A stretch of 7,196 nucleotides of DNA from Flavobacteriales bacterium UBA6165 (GCA_002422285.1 DIUF01000116.1:1-7196); one strand, 5' to 3'. Shown: positions 1-6,202, counted from the stretch's first letter. The notes: a model not told the origin generated them from the sequence alone. Numbers and translations: made by a program.

Positions 1-18
1 ATGACTTCATGTTTTCTT

Positions 19-26
19 TACCTTTG
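19..26 (+). promoter_or_regulatory. Bacteroidota -7 promoter element for the gap operon
   Basis: The octamer TACCTTTG matches the Bacteroidota -7 consensus TAnnTTTG exactly. Transcription would begin a few bases downstream, near 29-33, leaving an A/T-rich leader of about 14-18 nt before the gap start at 47. The leader has no Shine-Dalgarno sequence, as is common in this phylum. The partner -33 element (TTG, 17-23 nt upstream) would lie at or before base 1, so it cannot be seen here. Confidence 0.5.
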
Positions 27-46
27 TTTTATATAAATTTTCAATT

Positions 47-1054
47 ATGTCAGTTAAAATTGGAGTAAATGGTTTTGGGAGAATTGGGCGATATTTTACA
101 CGCATGACCTTGCTTCGTTCAGATATAGATGTTGTTGCAGTAAACGATTTGACCGACATCCAAACCCTTGCACATTTATTGAAGTACGATTCTGTTCATG
201 GTCGATTGGGTCTCGATTTTTCTATTGAAGGAAATCAAATGGTTTTTGCCAATGGAAAACGCTTGGTGGTTCATGCCGAAAAAGACCCTGCTCAAATTCC
301 GTGGAGTAATTGGGGTGTGGATTTTGTTTTGGATTCCACGGGTTTGTTTAAAACCTTGGAAAAAGCTTCTGCACATTTTAATGGTGGCGCCAAAAAAGTA
401 ATCATCAGTGCGCCGCCAGATGGCGATGGTGTTAAATCAGTGGTTTTAGGAGTGAACTCGGATATTTTGACTTATGATGACCGCGTTATTTCAAATGCTT
501 CATGTACCACAAACAGTGCTGCTCCTATGATTAAAGTGATCCGTGAATTGTGCGAAATCGAAAGTGTTTACATTACAACTGTTCATTCATATACTTCAGA
601 TCAACGCCTGCATGATGCACCTCATAAAGATTTGCGTAGAGCGCGAGCTGCGGCCGAATCTATCGTGCCAACATCAACAGGCGCTGCTAAAGCGATCACT
701 AAAATTTTCCCAGAACTAGACGGCAAAATGGGGGGCTGTGGCATGCGCGTTCCTGTACCCAATGGTTCCATTACTGACCTTACGGTTATTGTTAAAAATG
801 CACCTAGCATCGAAGAAATTAATGCTAAATTTAAGTCTGCTGCTGATAATGAGCTAAAGGGGATTTTGGAATATACCGAAGACCCAATTGTGTCAAGAGA
901 TATTATTGGCAATCCACACAGCTGTATTTTTGATGCCGATTTAACAAGCGTTGTAGGCAAAAAAATGATAAAATTGGTGGGCTGGTATGATAATGAAGCA
1001 GGTTATGCGAATCGATGTGTAGATTTAATGCTATATTTGGCGGAGTTAAAATAG
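47..1054 (+). CDS. gap: Type I glyceraldehyde-3-phosphate dehydrogenase
   Basis: This cytosolic glycolytic enzyme converts glyceraldehyde 3-phosphate, NAD+ and phosphate to 1,3-bisphosphoglycerate. The 335 residues match the usual family length. The N-terminal Rossmann motif NGFGRIGR lies at 8-15. Asp34 in VNDLTD is the residue that usually marks NAD rather than NADP preference. The active-site segment ASCTTN puts the catalytic cysteine at Cys153, and TTVH gives the catalytic His180. The S-loop (about 196-216) reads like the family pattern, including IVPTSTGAAKA. Two small departures are visible: the usual NEWGY near the C-terminus is NEAGY (316-320), and the usual GMAFRVP is GCGMRVP (230-236). 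Both look like subfamily variation, since all catalytic residues are intact. It is probably the first gene of an operon with the lipoprotein and kdsB genes. The start is chosen because residue 2 begins the conserved beta strand VKIGVNGFG. Confidence 0.97.
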   Translation: MSVKIGVNGFGRIGRYFTRMTLLRSDIDVVAVNDLTDIQTLAHLLKYDSVHGRLGLDFSIEGNQMVFANGKRLVVHAEKDPAQIPWSNWGVDFVLDSTGLFKTLEKASAHFNGGAKKVIISAPPDGDGVKSVVLGVNSDILTYDDRVISNASCTTNSAAPMIKVIRELCEIESVYITTVHSYTSDQRLHDAPHKDLRRARAAAESIVPTSTGAAKAITKIFPELDGKMGGCGMRVPVPNGSITDLTVIVKNAPSIEEINAKFKSAADNELKGILEYTEDPIVSRDIIGNPHSCIFDADLTSVVGKKMIKLVGWYDNEAGYANRCVDLMLYLAELK

Positions 1055-1060
1055 AGAATT

Positions 1061-1333
1061 ATGAAGAAATCATTTGTTTTCCTTTCTATAGTTTTAATAG
1101 GTGTAGTGAGTTGTACACGAAAATTTTCTTGTGATTGCGATTACAAGCAACGCGCTATTATTACTAATGCTCAAGGCAATGAAGAAGAAGTTAGAACCGA
1201 TGAAAAATACAGTTCTACAATAACCTATACATCAAAAAAACTTGCCAATGAGGAATGCACAGAGCGCGGTCGTTCATTAGAACTGGACACCATGCGCATC
1301 GAGGCCTCGTGCAAAGTGACCAAAACCAAATAA
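1061..1333 (+). CDS. Small cysteine-containing lipoprotein of unknown function
   Basis: A 90-residue protein that I do not recognise as a named family. The N-terminus is a clear lipoprotein signal: MKK, a hydrophobic stretch (about 5-16) and a lipobox VVSC, with Cys18 as the predicted lipidation site. The mature part is short and hydrophilic, with four further cysteines (24, 26, 66, 84), which could form disulfides in the periplasm. The residues after Cys18 (TRKFS) are not acidic, so there is no obvious Bacteroidota surface-export signal and it may face the periplasm; this is inference. The gene starts 6 nt after the gap stop and lies 44 nt before kdsB, so it is probably co-transcribed with both. 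There is no usable Shine-Dalgarno; GGAG at 1042-1045 is too far from the start. The reading frame is supported by the lipobox and tight spacing; the function is unknown. Confidence 0.82.
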   Translation: MKKSFVFLSIVLIGVVSCTRKFSCDCDYKQRAIITNAQGNEEEVRTDEKYSSTITYTSKKLANEECTERGRSLELDTMRIEASCKVTKTK

Positions 1334-1377
1334 AACGATTTATTAACTAGGATTAGTATCCACAAATTTTTGCCGCC

Positions 1378-2115
1378 ATGAAAATTTTAGGAGTTATCCC
1401 TTCACGTTATTCGTCGTCTAGATTTCCAGGAAAGCCATTGATAGATTTGGCTGGAAAATCGATGATACAACGCGTTTATGAGGGAGCCATTCAATGTCCG
1501 TCTTTGGACAATGTAATTGTAGCAACAGACGATTCAAGAATCTTTGAACATGTTGAAAGCTTTGGAGGAAATGTTATCATGACCTCAGATCAGCACGAAA
1601 GTGGAACCGATCGCTGTGGAGAAGTTTTATCTAAATTCTCCGATTACGATGTTATCGTTAATATTCAGGGCGACGAACCTCTGGTAAATCCGGATCAAGT
1701 TGAACAACTTATAAAGGCGTTCAAGCTGGAGAAAGTTGAAATAGCTACCTTGTCAATAGCTGTAAACGAGGCATCGGAGCTTTTCAATCCCAATCGGATA
1801 AAAGTGGTTTCAGATGCCAATGGAAATGCACTTTATTTTAGTCGACATGCGTTGCCATTTGGAGCCAATATGAGTCAGGAGCATTGGATGGATAAGTTTC
1901 CATACATGCGCCACATCGGTTTATATGCTTACCGAAGTCAAACCTTACGAAAGTTAGTTAAGTTGAAGCCTTGCACACTAGAGAGACAAGAGTCGCTCGA
2001 ACAACTTCGCTGGATGTATTATGGATATAAAATCCATGTTGTCGTTACTGAAATAGAAACTCCGAACATAGATACCCCTGAAGATGTCAAACAAGTTGTT
2101 GCTATGTTGAGCTAA
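1378..2115 (+). CDS. kdsB: 3-deoxy-manno-octulosonate cytidylyltransferase (CMP-Kdo synthase)
   Basis: This cytosolic enzyme joins CTP and Kdo to give CMP-Kdo and pyrophosphate, the activation step before Kdo is added to lipid A. The 245 residues match the family length. Recognisable motifs in order are the nucleotide-binding segment IPSRYSSSRFPGKPL (7-21), ESGTDR (74-79), QGDEP (97-101, whose Asp99 is the expected Mg2+ ligand), YFSRHALP (153-160), HIGLYAYR (179-186), LERQESLEQLRW (201-212) and the C-terminal ETPNIDTPEDV (227-237). The start is fixed by the core beginning at residue 3, with no room for a longer N-terminus. The 44-nt gap after the lipoprotein gene has no clear promoter, so read-through from gap is likely. 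Arginine codons are mixed (4 CGC, 3 AGA, 3 CGA, 1 CGT, 1 CGG), as expected for moderate expression. The stop codon directly abuts the stop of the opposing hydrolase gene. Confidence 0.96.
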   Translation: MKILGVIPSRYSSSRFPGKPLIDLAGKSMIQRVYEGAIQCPSLDNVIVATDDSRIFEHVESFGGNVIMTSDQHESGTDRCGEVLSKFSDYDVIVNIQGDEPLVNPDQVEQLIKAFKLEKVEIATLSIAVNEASELFNPNRIKVVSDANGNALYFSRHALPFGANMSQEHWMDKFPYMRHIGLYAYRSQTLRKLVKLKPCTLERQESLEQLRWMYYGYKIHVVVTEIETPNIDTPEDVKQVVAMLS

Positions 2116-3516
2116 CTACAATCTTACCAGTCTTCTTGCAAATTGAACCGATTCACTTCTGAAGTGAATTGTGTAGACACCTGCAAATAATTCAGCGCTT
2201 GGAATCTGGTATTGTCCCAAAGTCACCTGTAATTCATCGAAAACCACTCGACCCGCTGCGTCTATAATTTGGATGTCGAACATTTCAGTTAGATTACTAG
2301 AAAACATTGTATTGCCGTTCGTTGGATTTGGGAATAGCATAACGGTTTCAAGCTCGTCTTCTGAAATCCCGGCAATAACTGTGTTGTTTCCAATTGTGAT
2401 GGTCATTGTTCCAGAGCACTCGGTATCGGTATAGGTTAGTGTGTAATTTCCAGGCAACACATTGTTAAGGGTTGAGGAGCCAGTGTTCCATAAAATGCTG
2501 AATAGACTTGTTTCATCAATTACTGTAACGACAGCAGAGCCATTGCTTTGGTTGTTGATGGCATTTGTAATACTTACTGTTAGAATTAGTGGTGATGCCG
2601 AACAATCTTCTGTCAAAACCAATCCCGAGGCAGATGCTGCGTGATAAAATTGAGAATATGCCAAGCATTCATCTTTTAAGTAGTAGTTCAGCCAAGGAGT
2701 TATCATAGAATTCATCTGAGCTTGTTGCTCGGCACGTGTCACCAATATACCTGTTGAGGCCGAACCTTCTCCAAAATCACAAAACACATTGGTGTTAGCA
2801 AAATAGCAATGAGCGCCGCCAACCATGTTCACAAATGATTTGCATGATGAACCCAATGCTTCATAAATTGGAATATGGTGTTGGGTAGGTGGAGTTACAC
2901 CATCTGAAGAACCACTCAAAATGAGTGCCGGAACACTCACAGATTCAGCAGCTGCGATAGCTGAAGGGTTTGTTTCCGCTGGGGCTAATCCAATAATCGT
3001 TTTGATATTGCTGTTGTTTTGAGCTGCCAGCATAGTTGCTCCTCCGCCCATGGAATGTCCCATTATGGCAATGTTTCCATTGATTTTTTCGAAAAATGGT
3101 GAACTCGGCTCCTCGTTTTCTGCCAATAAGCGCTCTGATACCAAAACCAAATCTAAACCGAAGTCGTTATGACTTGGGGCAGGAAACAATGCGCCTTCTG
3201 TTTTCGGGAAAATCAGAATGAATCCTTGTGGTACCAAATGCTGCCAAATATTTTGGTAGGCGGTCCACTCCATGGCAAAACCATGACCAAAAACTACAAT
3301 TGGGAATTGACCTGAAGCAACTGGAGCATTTAATCCAGCAGACGTAGCAGGATAATAAACAGCACACTCAATTTGGCGCCCAGGTCCACCCCCAGAACCA
3401 AATCCTCCAGTTCTATCTGGGTCGTTGTAGGTTATTGTTTGTGAGCCAATTGAGAATTGTGCAACTGAAATTTGCCAAATTCCTAAAAGTGCAATAAGTG
3501 TAAAGAGTTTTTTCAT
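2116..3516 (-). CDS. T9SS-exported alpha/beta hydrolase, cutinase/PETase/chlorophyllase-like
   Basis: A predicted secreted esterase of 466 residues. Domains in order are a signal peptide (1-19, cleavage likely after SVA), an alpha/beta hydrolase domain (about 40-285), an SprB-like beta-sandwich (about 310-378, with the LWNTGSSTL and LPGNYTLTYTDTEC pattern), and a type A T9SS sorting domain (about 391-466, starting LFPNPTNG). The nucleophile elbow GHSMGGG gives Ser155. Likely partners are Asp205 in SGSSDGV and His236 in GGAHCYF. The oxyanion segment is VVFGHGF (74-80). The triad spacing and the surrounding text resemble cutinase/PETase-type polyester hydrolases and chlorophyllase-like enzymes. 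However, the substrate-stacking Trp of those polyesterases appears to be missing (the aligned region is APAETNP, 178-184), so the substrate is open. It is the second gene of a - strand pair, 11 nt after the lipase-like gene and presumably co-transcribed. The start is supported by the signal peptide. Confidence 0.88.
   Translation of the reverse strand: MKKLFTLIALLGIWQISVAQFSIGSQTITYNDPDRTGGFGSGGGPGRQIECAVYYPATSAGLNAPVASGQFPIVVFGHGFAMEWTAYQNIWQHLVPQGFILIFPKTEGALFPAPSHNDFGLDLVLVSERLLAENEEPSSPFFEKINGNIAIMGHSMGGGATMLAAQNNSNIKTIIGLAPAETNPSAIAAAESVSVPALILSGSSDGVTPPTQHHIPIYEALGSSCKSFVNMVGGAHCYFANTNVFCDFGEGSASTGILVTRAEQQAQMNSMITPWLNYYLKDECLAYSQFYHAASASGLVLTEDCSASPLILTVSITNAINNQSNGSAVVTVIDETSLFSILWNTGSSTLNNVLPGNYTLTYTDTECSGTMTITIGNNTVIAGISEDELETVMLFPNPTNGNTMFSSNLTEMFDIQIIDAAGRVVFDELQVTLGQYQIPSAELFAGVYTIHFRSESVQFARRLVRL
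2151..2169. repeat. Perfect 19-nt palindrome at the convergent gene ends
   Basis: ATTCACTTC (2151-2159) and its exact reverse complement GAAGTGAAT (2161-2169) are separated by one T. The palindrome lies inside the last codons of the hydrolase gene, 36 nt past the kdsB stop. As RNA it would form about 8 bp with a 3-nt loop on either strand. Neither strand has a following T-run, so it is not a standard intrinsic terminator. It may still help end kdsB transcription, act as a protein site, or be chance. Confidence 0.4.
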
Positions 3517-3527
3517 GGTTTTGAGAT

Positions 3528-5168
3528 TTATTGTTTTATAAAAGGTAGCGAGGTACTTGCGTGTTCGTTGTTTATAATAACGAAATACGTCCCAGGAGGA
3601 AAGTCCTCTGAATGAATGAGAATTTCACTTGCTTGAACATTTGATTTCACAAAAACGACCTCTCCTGAACTACTTACAACACGAATATCGTATTTGCCAT
3701 AGCCTTCTAACTGAATGTTGAGGTTATTCTGTGTTGGGTTCGGAAATAATTTGAATGACGGAATGATGTTTTCCGATATTTCTGCTGTTAGTAATGCCAC
3801 GCTCACTTCCTGAATCAACTGACAGCCCGTGCTTAGGTTGGTAATGGTTAAGGTATAATTTGTTTCTGGTTCAACATTTTCTAATATCAGTCCTGTGTGG
3901 TTGGTGCTCCACTCAACGCTAAATTCATTGTCATTGTTATTGATAAACGACAATTCAAACTGATTGGAGTTGCTGTTGTAATTCAATTCAATGTCAATAC
4001 CATTGTTGTTTGTTGTTTTGAAGATATGTCGTGCAATCAACAATGCAAAAAGCACACATCCACCATGGTCTTGAGGGCCAATTTCTATAGCTTCGATAGG
4101 AAATGTTGAAGACGCCGACCAGGATTCAAGGGCATTAATTGCATTTGTGTAATGCACCTGCTCATCTCCAGTGCAGTAAGCCATCACAACTCTCGTTTGA
4201 GGCACCCAATCCATAAGGTCATTCTCCAATAATTTTTCATTAAAAAGATGTGTGCCTGCCAAAAACTCATCGCGCACTGCTGGTTGAATCATGTCTAAAG
4301 GGATTGGTGCACATTGATTGTTGATGAATCCCATGCCATAATTGTGTCCAAAAAATAAGTTGGGAAACATGGATGCATAGGGTTCGACAAAAATATCAGA
4401 TAGTTCGTCGTATAATTCGGGATAGATGGATTGATAACCCATAATAATGTATGGCAAATACCCAGGAGTGGCATATGGTTCTCCATTGTTTATGAAATCG
4501 GTTTGAGCACCAGATAAATTGTAAGCGCCTGATAGTGGTGCGATTGCAGTCACAGTAAATTCATCGCTATACAGTTCTTCAATCACTTTGGCAGCATGAC
4601 AAGTTGATGTGCCACCTTGAGAATAGCCGAATAAAAAGATTTGATTGCTCATTTCTATATCGATGTCCTCATCTTCGGGAATGATTTCTCTAGCCGCTCG
4701 TAATAAATTAATGGTTGCATGTGCTTCTGTCCAACCATGCATGTATGGATGAAGATTTATGGTTGATGCACCCAGTCCTACATGGTCTGGGGCCAAAACA
4801 ATATTCCCCTCTGAGGCAAAAAGCAAACAAATATTCTTCTCGCTGCTGTTGTATGATGGAACACCCAGTTTGTTGCTTGTCGTTCCGTGTTGGTAACTGG
4901 TCAGAGGCGCAGGACAAGTCATGTTTTTCGGAATCATCATCGCTCCAGAAACAACCACCATACTGTCTTTGTATTCAGTGGTGTACAAAACGCGGTAAAA
5001 GTCAACACCATATTCTGGCACTAAAATGCCGTTTGGCACACCCATAGTGTTCATGATGCTGTTGATGTCTTGCACGGAATAACTTTGAATCAATTGATAA
5101 CTTACGGTAACTTGTGCGAAAACAGGTGTGTTCAAAAGGAATATGAGCATGTACAGGTTTTTGAACAT
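3528..5168 (-). CDS. T9SS-exported alpha/beta hydrolase, secretory lipase-like
   Basis: A predicted secreted lipase or esterase of 546 residues. The N-terminus is a signal peptide (1-19, ending PVFAQ). The hydrolase domain covers about 50-385. It holds the oxyanion-side segment SYQHGTTSN (91-99), the strand LAPDHVGLGAS (125-135), the HPYMHGWTEAHATINLLRAAR region typical of LIP-type lipases (140-160), and the nucleophile elbow GYSQGG with Ser183. Likely triad partners are Asp335 (CTGDEQ) and His368 (PQDHGG). About 150 residues separate Ser183 from Asp335, suggesting a helical cap near 220-318. An Asn-rich stretch follows (11 Asn in 387-414), then an SprB-like beta-sandwich (about 391-458, with EWSTNHTGLILENVEPETNY), then a type A T9SS sorting domain (about 466-546, starting at KLFPNPT). 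It is the first gene of the pair with the PETase-like hydrolase, 11 nt upstream of it. The substrate is not predictable beyond an ester or lipid-like compound. The start is supported by the signal peptide. Confidence 0.87.
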   Translation of the reverse strand: MFKNLYMLIFLLNTPVFAQVTVSYQLIQSYSVQDINSIMNTMGVPNGILVPEYGVDFYRVLYTTEYKDSMVVVSGAMMIPKNMTCPAPLTSYQHGTTSNKLGVPSYNSSEKNICLLFASEGNIVLAPDHVGLGASTINLHPYMHGWTEAHATINLLRAAREIIPEDEDIDIEMSNQIFLFGYSQGGTSTCHAAKVIEELYSDEFTVTAIAPLSGAYNLSGAQTDFINNGEPYATPGYLPYIIMGYQSIYPELYDELSDIFVEPYASMFPNLFFGHNYGMGFINNQCAPIPLDMIQPAVRDEFLAGTHLFNEKLLENDLMDWVPQTRVVMAYCTGDEQVHYTNAINALESWSASSTFPIEAIEIGPQDHGGCVLFALLIARHIFKTTNNNGIDIELNYNSNSNQFELSFINNNDNEFSVEWSTNHTGLILENVEPETNYTLTITNLSTGCQLIQEVSVALLTAEISENIIPSFKLFPNPTQNNLNIQLEGYGKYDIRVVSSSGEVVFVKSNVQASEILIHSEDFPPGTYFVIINNEHASTSLPFIKQ

Positions 5169-5200
5169 AATTTACTGGAATTTTAAAAATTTTAAGTTTT

Positions 5201-5233
5201 CGAAGTTATGAATTTTTTGATTTCCATAATCAA
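5201..5233 (-). promoter_or_regulatory. Weak candidate promoter for the hydrolase pair
   Basis: On the - strand, TAACTTCG (5208 to 5201) matches the -7 consensus TAnnTTTG with one mismatch. A TTG (5233 to 5231) lies 22 nt upstream, within the accepted 17-23 nt spacing. It would start transcription around 5195, leaving an A/T-rich leader of about 27 nt that contains two tandem copies of AATTTTAA. No exact TAnnTTTG exists between 5169 and 5284, so this is the best candidate rather than a firm call. Read-through from the 239-residue gene upstream is also possible. Confidence 0.25.
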
Positions 5234-5236
5234 TGA

Positions 5237-5271
5237 TACTACATGAGCGGCAGAATTTTTAACGTGTAGTA
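5237..5271. repeat. Inverted repeat upstream of the hydrolase pair
   Basis: TACTACA (5237-5243) and its exact reverse complement TGTAGTA (5265-5271) are 21 nt apart. Read as + strand RNA, the stem extends to 9 bp including one G-U pair; on the - strand the extension has a mismatch. It lies between the stop of the 239-residue gene and the candidate hydrolase promoter. It could be a two-half-site operator or part of a 3' end structure. It lacks the compact GC stem and T-run of an intrinsic terminator. Confidence 0.3.
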
Positions 5272-5284
5272 CACCTGAAATGAA

Positions 5285-6004
5285 TCATTCACAATTAAAA
5301 CTGCTAATTTGGAATTCTATTTTGGGTCGCGGATATTTGTCAAGTAGTTCTGGTGGTATGATGAAAAAGTCATAAGAAAATTCAAGTCTTGTTATATCCA
5401 AACCTTCATGTTGAAGAAACAGTTCAAAGTTTTTCATGCGCTTTGCGGCCAGTTCATAGCTTTCATCGGGATGTTTGACTTGGGTGATTTGAATGCACAT
5501 GGAGGGATATTCTTGAAGTACACTTTTCAGGTTTTCGGCATCAAAATCGAGAAATATTTCAGCATCATGCATCATGCATTGGACATGAATAGGATGAGAA
5601 AAACCAATACATGGACGAATCAATTGAATTTCCTTGATAAAGTCAAAAGACCGTTTGTCGCTTCCTTGGATAAACGGATTTACGAATTCTCGGTCATCCC
5701 AACTCAAATGCTCATTCCCGCGATAAAATTTTATTATCGTGGTATCAAGATCGCTTTTGACGCAATTATGGTCAAAAAAAACTGCGCCTAAAGAATCCGT
5801 TATTCCCGAACAAAGCACTTCATTCTTCTTGGTTGTTAAATCTACCCGAATGTTTTGTATTGGTTGTTTTTTTGGATGGAAGGAATGAAATACGCGCACT
5901 TCCAACGTGAAGAACACAGGTTTTTCTTGACTCCATGTGAAGTTAAACAAATTGGTTAACCAAAATGCAGTGATTAACAAGTTAAATGATTTCAAATTAA
6001 TCAT
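5285..6004 (-). CDS. Secreted protein with degenerate OmpA-like C-terminal region
   Basis: A 239-residue protein without a family I can name. Residues 1-25 form a probable Sec signal peptide with a long hydrophobic core, ending TWS before Gln26. Residues 33-80 look like a small beta-sandwich of the carboxypeptidase-regulatory or CNA-B kind (TLEVRVF, then QPIQNIRVDL, then GITDSLGAVFFDHN). Residues 150-212 resemble an OmpA-family C-terminal domain by eye: a helix with the LQEYPSMCIQI pattern, then YELAAKRMKNFELFL, which parallels the family N-x-x-L-S-x-x-R-A-x-x-V pattern and keeps Arg189, then GLDITRLEF. The usual GHTD segment is replaced by QVKHPD (175-180), so the peptidoglycan-contacting Asp is not clearly kept. 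It lacks a T9SS sorting domain and a lipobox, so it is probably periplasmic. It is divergent from rpsA and 116 nt upstream of the hydrolase pair. The next methionine (144) would lose the signal peptide, which supports this start. Confidence 0.75.
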   Translation of the reverse strand: MINLKSFNLLITAFWLTNLFNFTWSQEKPVFFTLEVRVFHSFHPKKQPIQNIRVDLTTKKNEVLCSGITDSLGAVFFDHNCVKSDLDTTIIKFYRGNEHLSWDDREFVNPFIQGSDKRSFDFIKEIQLIRPCIGFSHPIHVQCMMHDAEIFLDFDAENLKSVLQEYPSMCIQITQVKHPDESYELAAKRMKNFELFLQHEGLDITRLEFSYDFFIIPPELLDKYPRPKIEFQISSFNCE

Positions 6005-6008
6005 GTTT

Positions 6009-6037
6009 CAAATATATGCTTTAATTTTTTCACCAAA
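6009..6037 (-). promoter_or_regulatory. Promoter for the OmpA-like gene, almost on its start codon
   Basis: On the - strand, TATATTTG (6016 to 6009) matches the -7 consensus TAnnTTTG exactly. TTTG (6037 to 6034) supplies the -33 element at a 17-nt spacing. The -7 box ends only 4 nt before the ATG at 6004, so transcription would begin at or within a few bases of the start codon. This implies a leaderless or near-leaderless mRNA. Confidence 0.5.
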
Positions 6038-6076
6038 ACTCTGCTCTTCTTCCACTGAAATTTTAACGCTTTTCGC

Positions 6077-6106
6077 TTGCTAATCCAATTATTTACAGTA
6101 CATTTG
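6077..6106 (+). promoter_or_regulatory. Promoter for rpsA
   Basis: TTG at 6077-6079 and TACATTTG at 6099-6106 fit the Bacteroidota -33/-7 pattern with a 19-nt spacing. The -7 box is an exact TAnnTTTG. Transcription should begin near 6109-6113, giving a leader of about 90 nt, long enough to hold the two stem-loops described separately. Confidence 0.6.
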
Positions 6107-6110
6107 CAGC

Positions 6111-6202
6111 CCGAAAAAAGGGACTGAAGCCGGAAAATCAGTCAATATGTTTAACCACTTTTGAGGCACCGGTGCTTCAAAATACAAATTTTAAAAAGCC
6201 TT
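6111..6202 (+). promoter_or_regulatory. Structured 5' leader of rpsA with two stem-loops
   Basis: Stem-loop 1 pairs GACTGA (6122-6127) with TCAGTC (6138-6143) around a 10-nt loop AGCCGGAAAA. Stem-loop 2 pairs TTTTGAGGCA (6159-6168) with TGCTTCAAAA (6173-6182), 10 bp with one G-U, around the tetranucleotide CCGG. Both loops expose CCGG, which is self-complementary, so a loop-loop contact is possible. Stem-loop 2 ends 20 nt before the ATG, and the last bases before the start are A/T-rich with no Shine-Dalgarno. S1 is known to control its own translation in other bacteria, so an autoregulatory site is a reasonable inference. I cannot tell whether a described RNA family covers it. Confidence 0.45.

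Noticed and set aside
1..36. 11-codon open frame at the window start, possible leader peptide for gap
   Set aside because: It overlaps the -7 promoter box at 19-26 and would lie mostly upstream of the transcript start, so it is most likely chance.
622..960. 112-codon open frame on the - strand inside gap
   Set aside because: It lies wholly antisense to a certain GAPDH gene, and its translation shows no recognisable domain.
1372..1380. GCCGCC directly before the kdsB ATG, resembling a eukaryotic Kozak context
   Set aside because: The gene and its neighbours are plainly bacterial, and the match is short and without meaning in this setting.
4715..5047. 110-codon open frame on the + strand inside the lipase-like gene
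   Set aside because: It is antisense to a well-supported hydrolase with signal peptide and triad; its Cys/His-rich translation looks like a by-product of the opposite frame.
5179..5196. Tandem AATTTTAA repeats in the leader of the hydrolase pair
   Set aside because: This is two copies of a low-complexity A/T octamer in an AT-rich leader, not enough to call a functional repeat.
5408..5791. 127-codon open frame on the + strand inside the OmpA-like gene
   Set aside because: The opposite strand has a signal peptide, a domain pattern and a promoter, and this frame has none of these.
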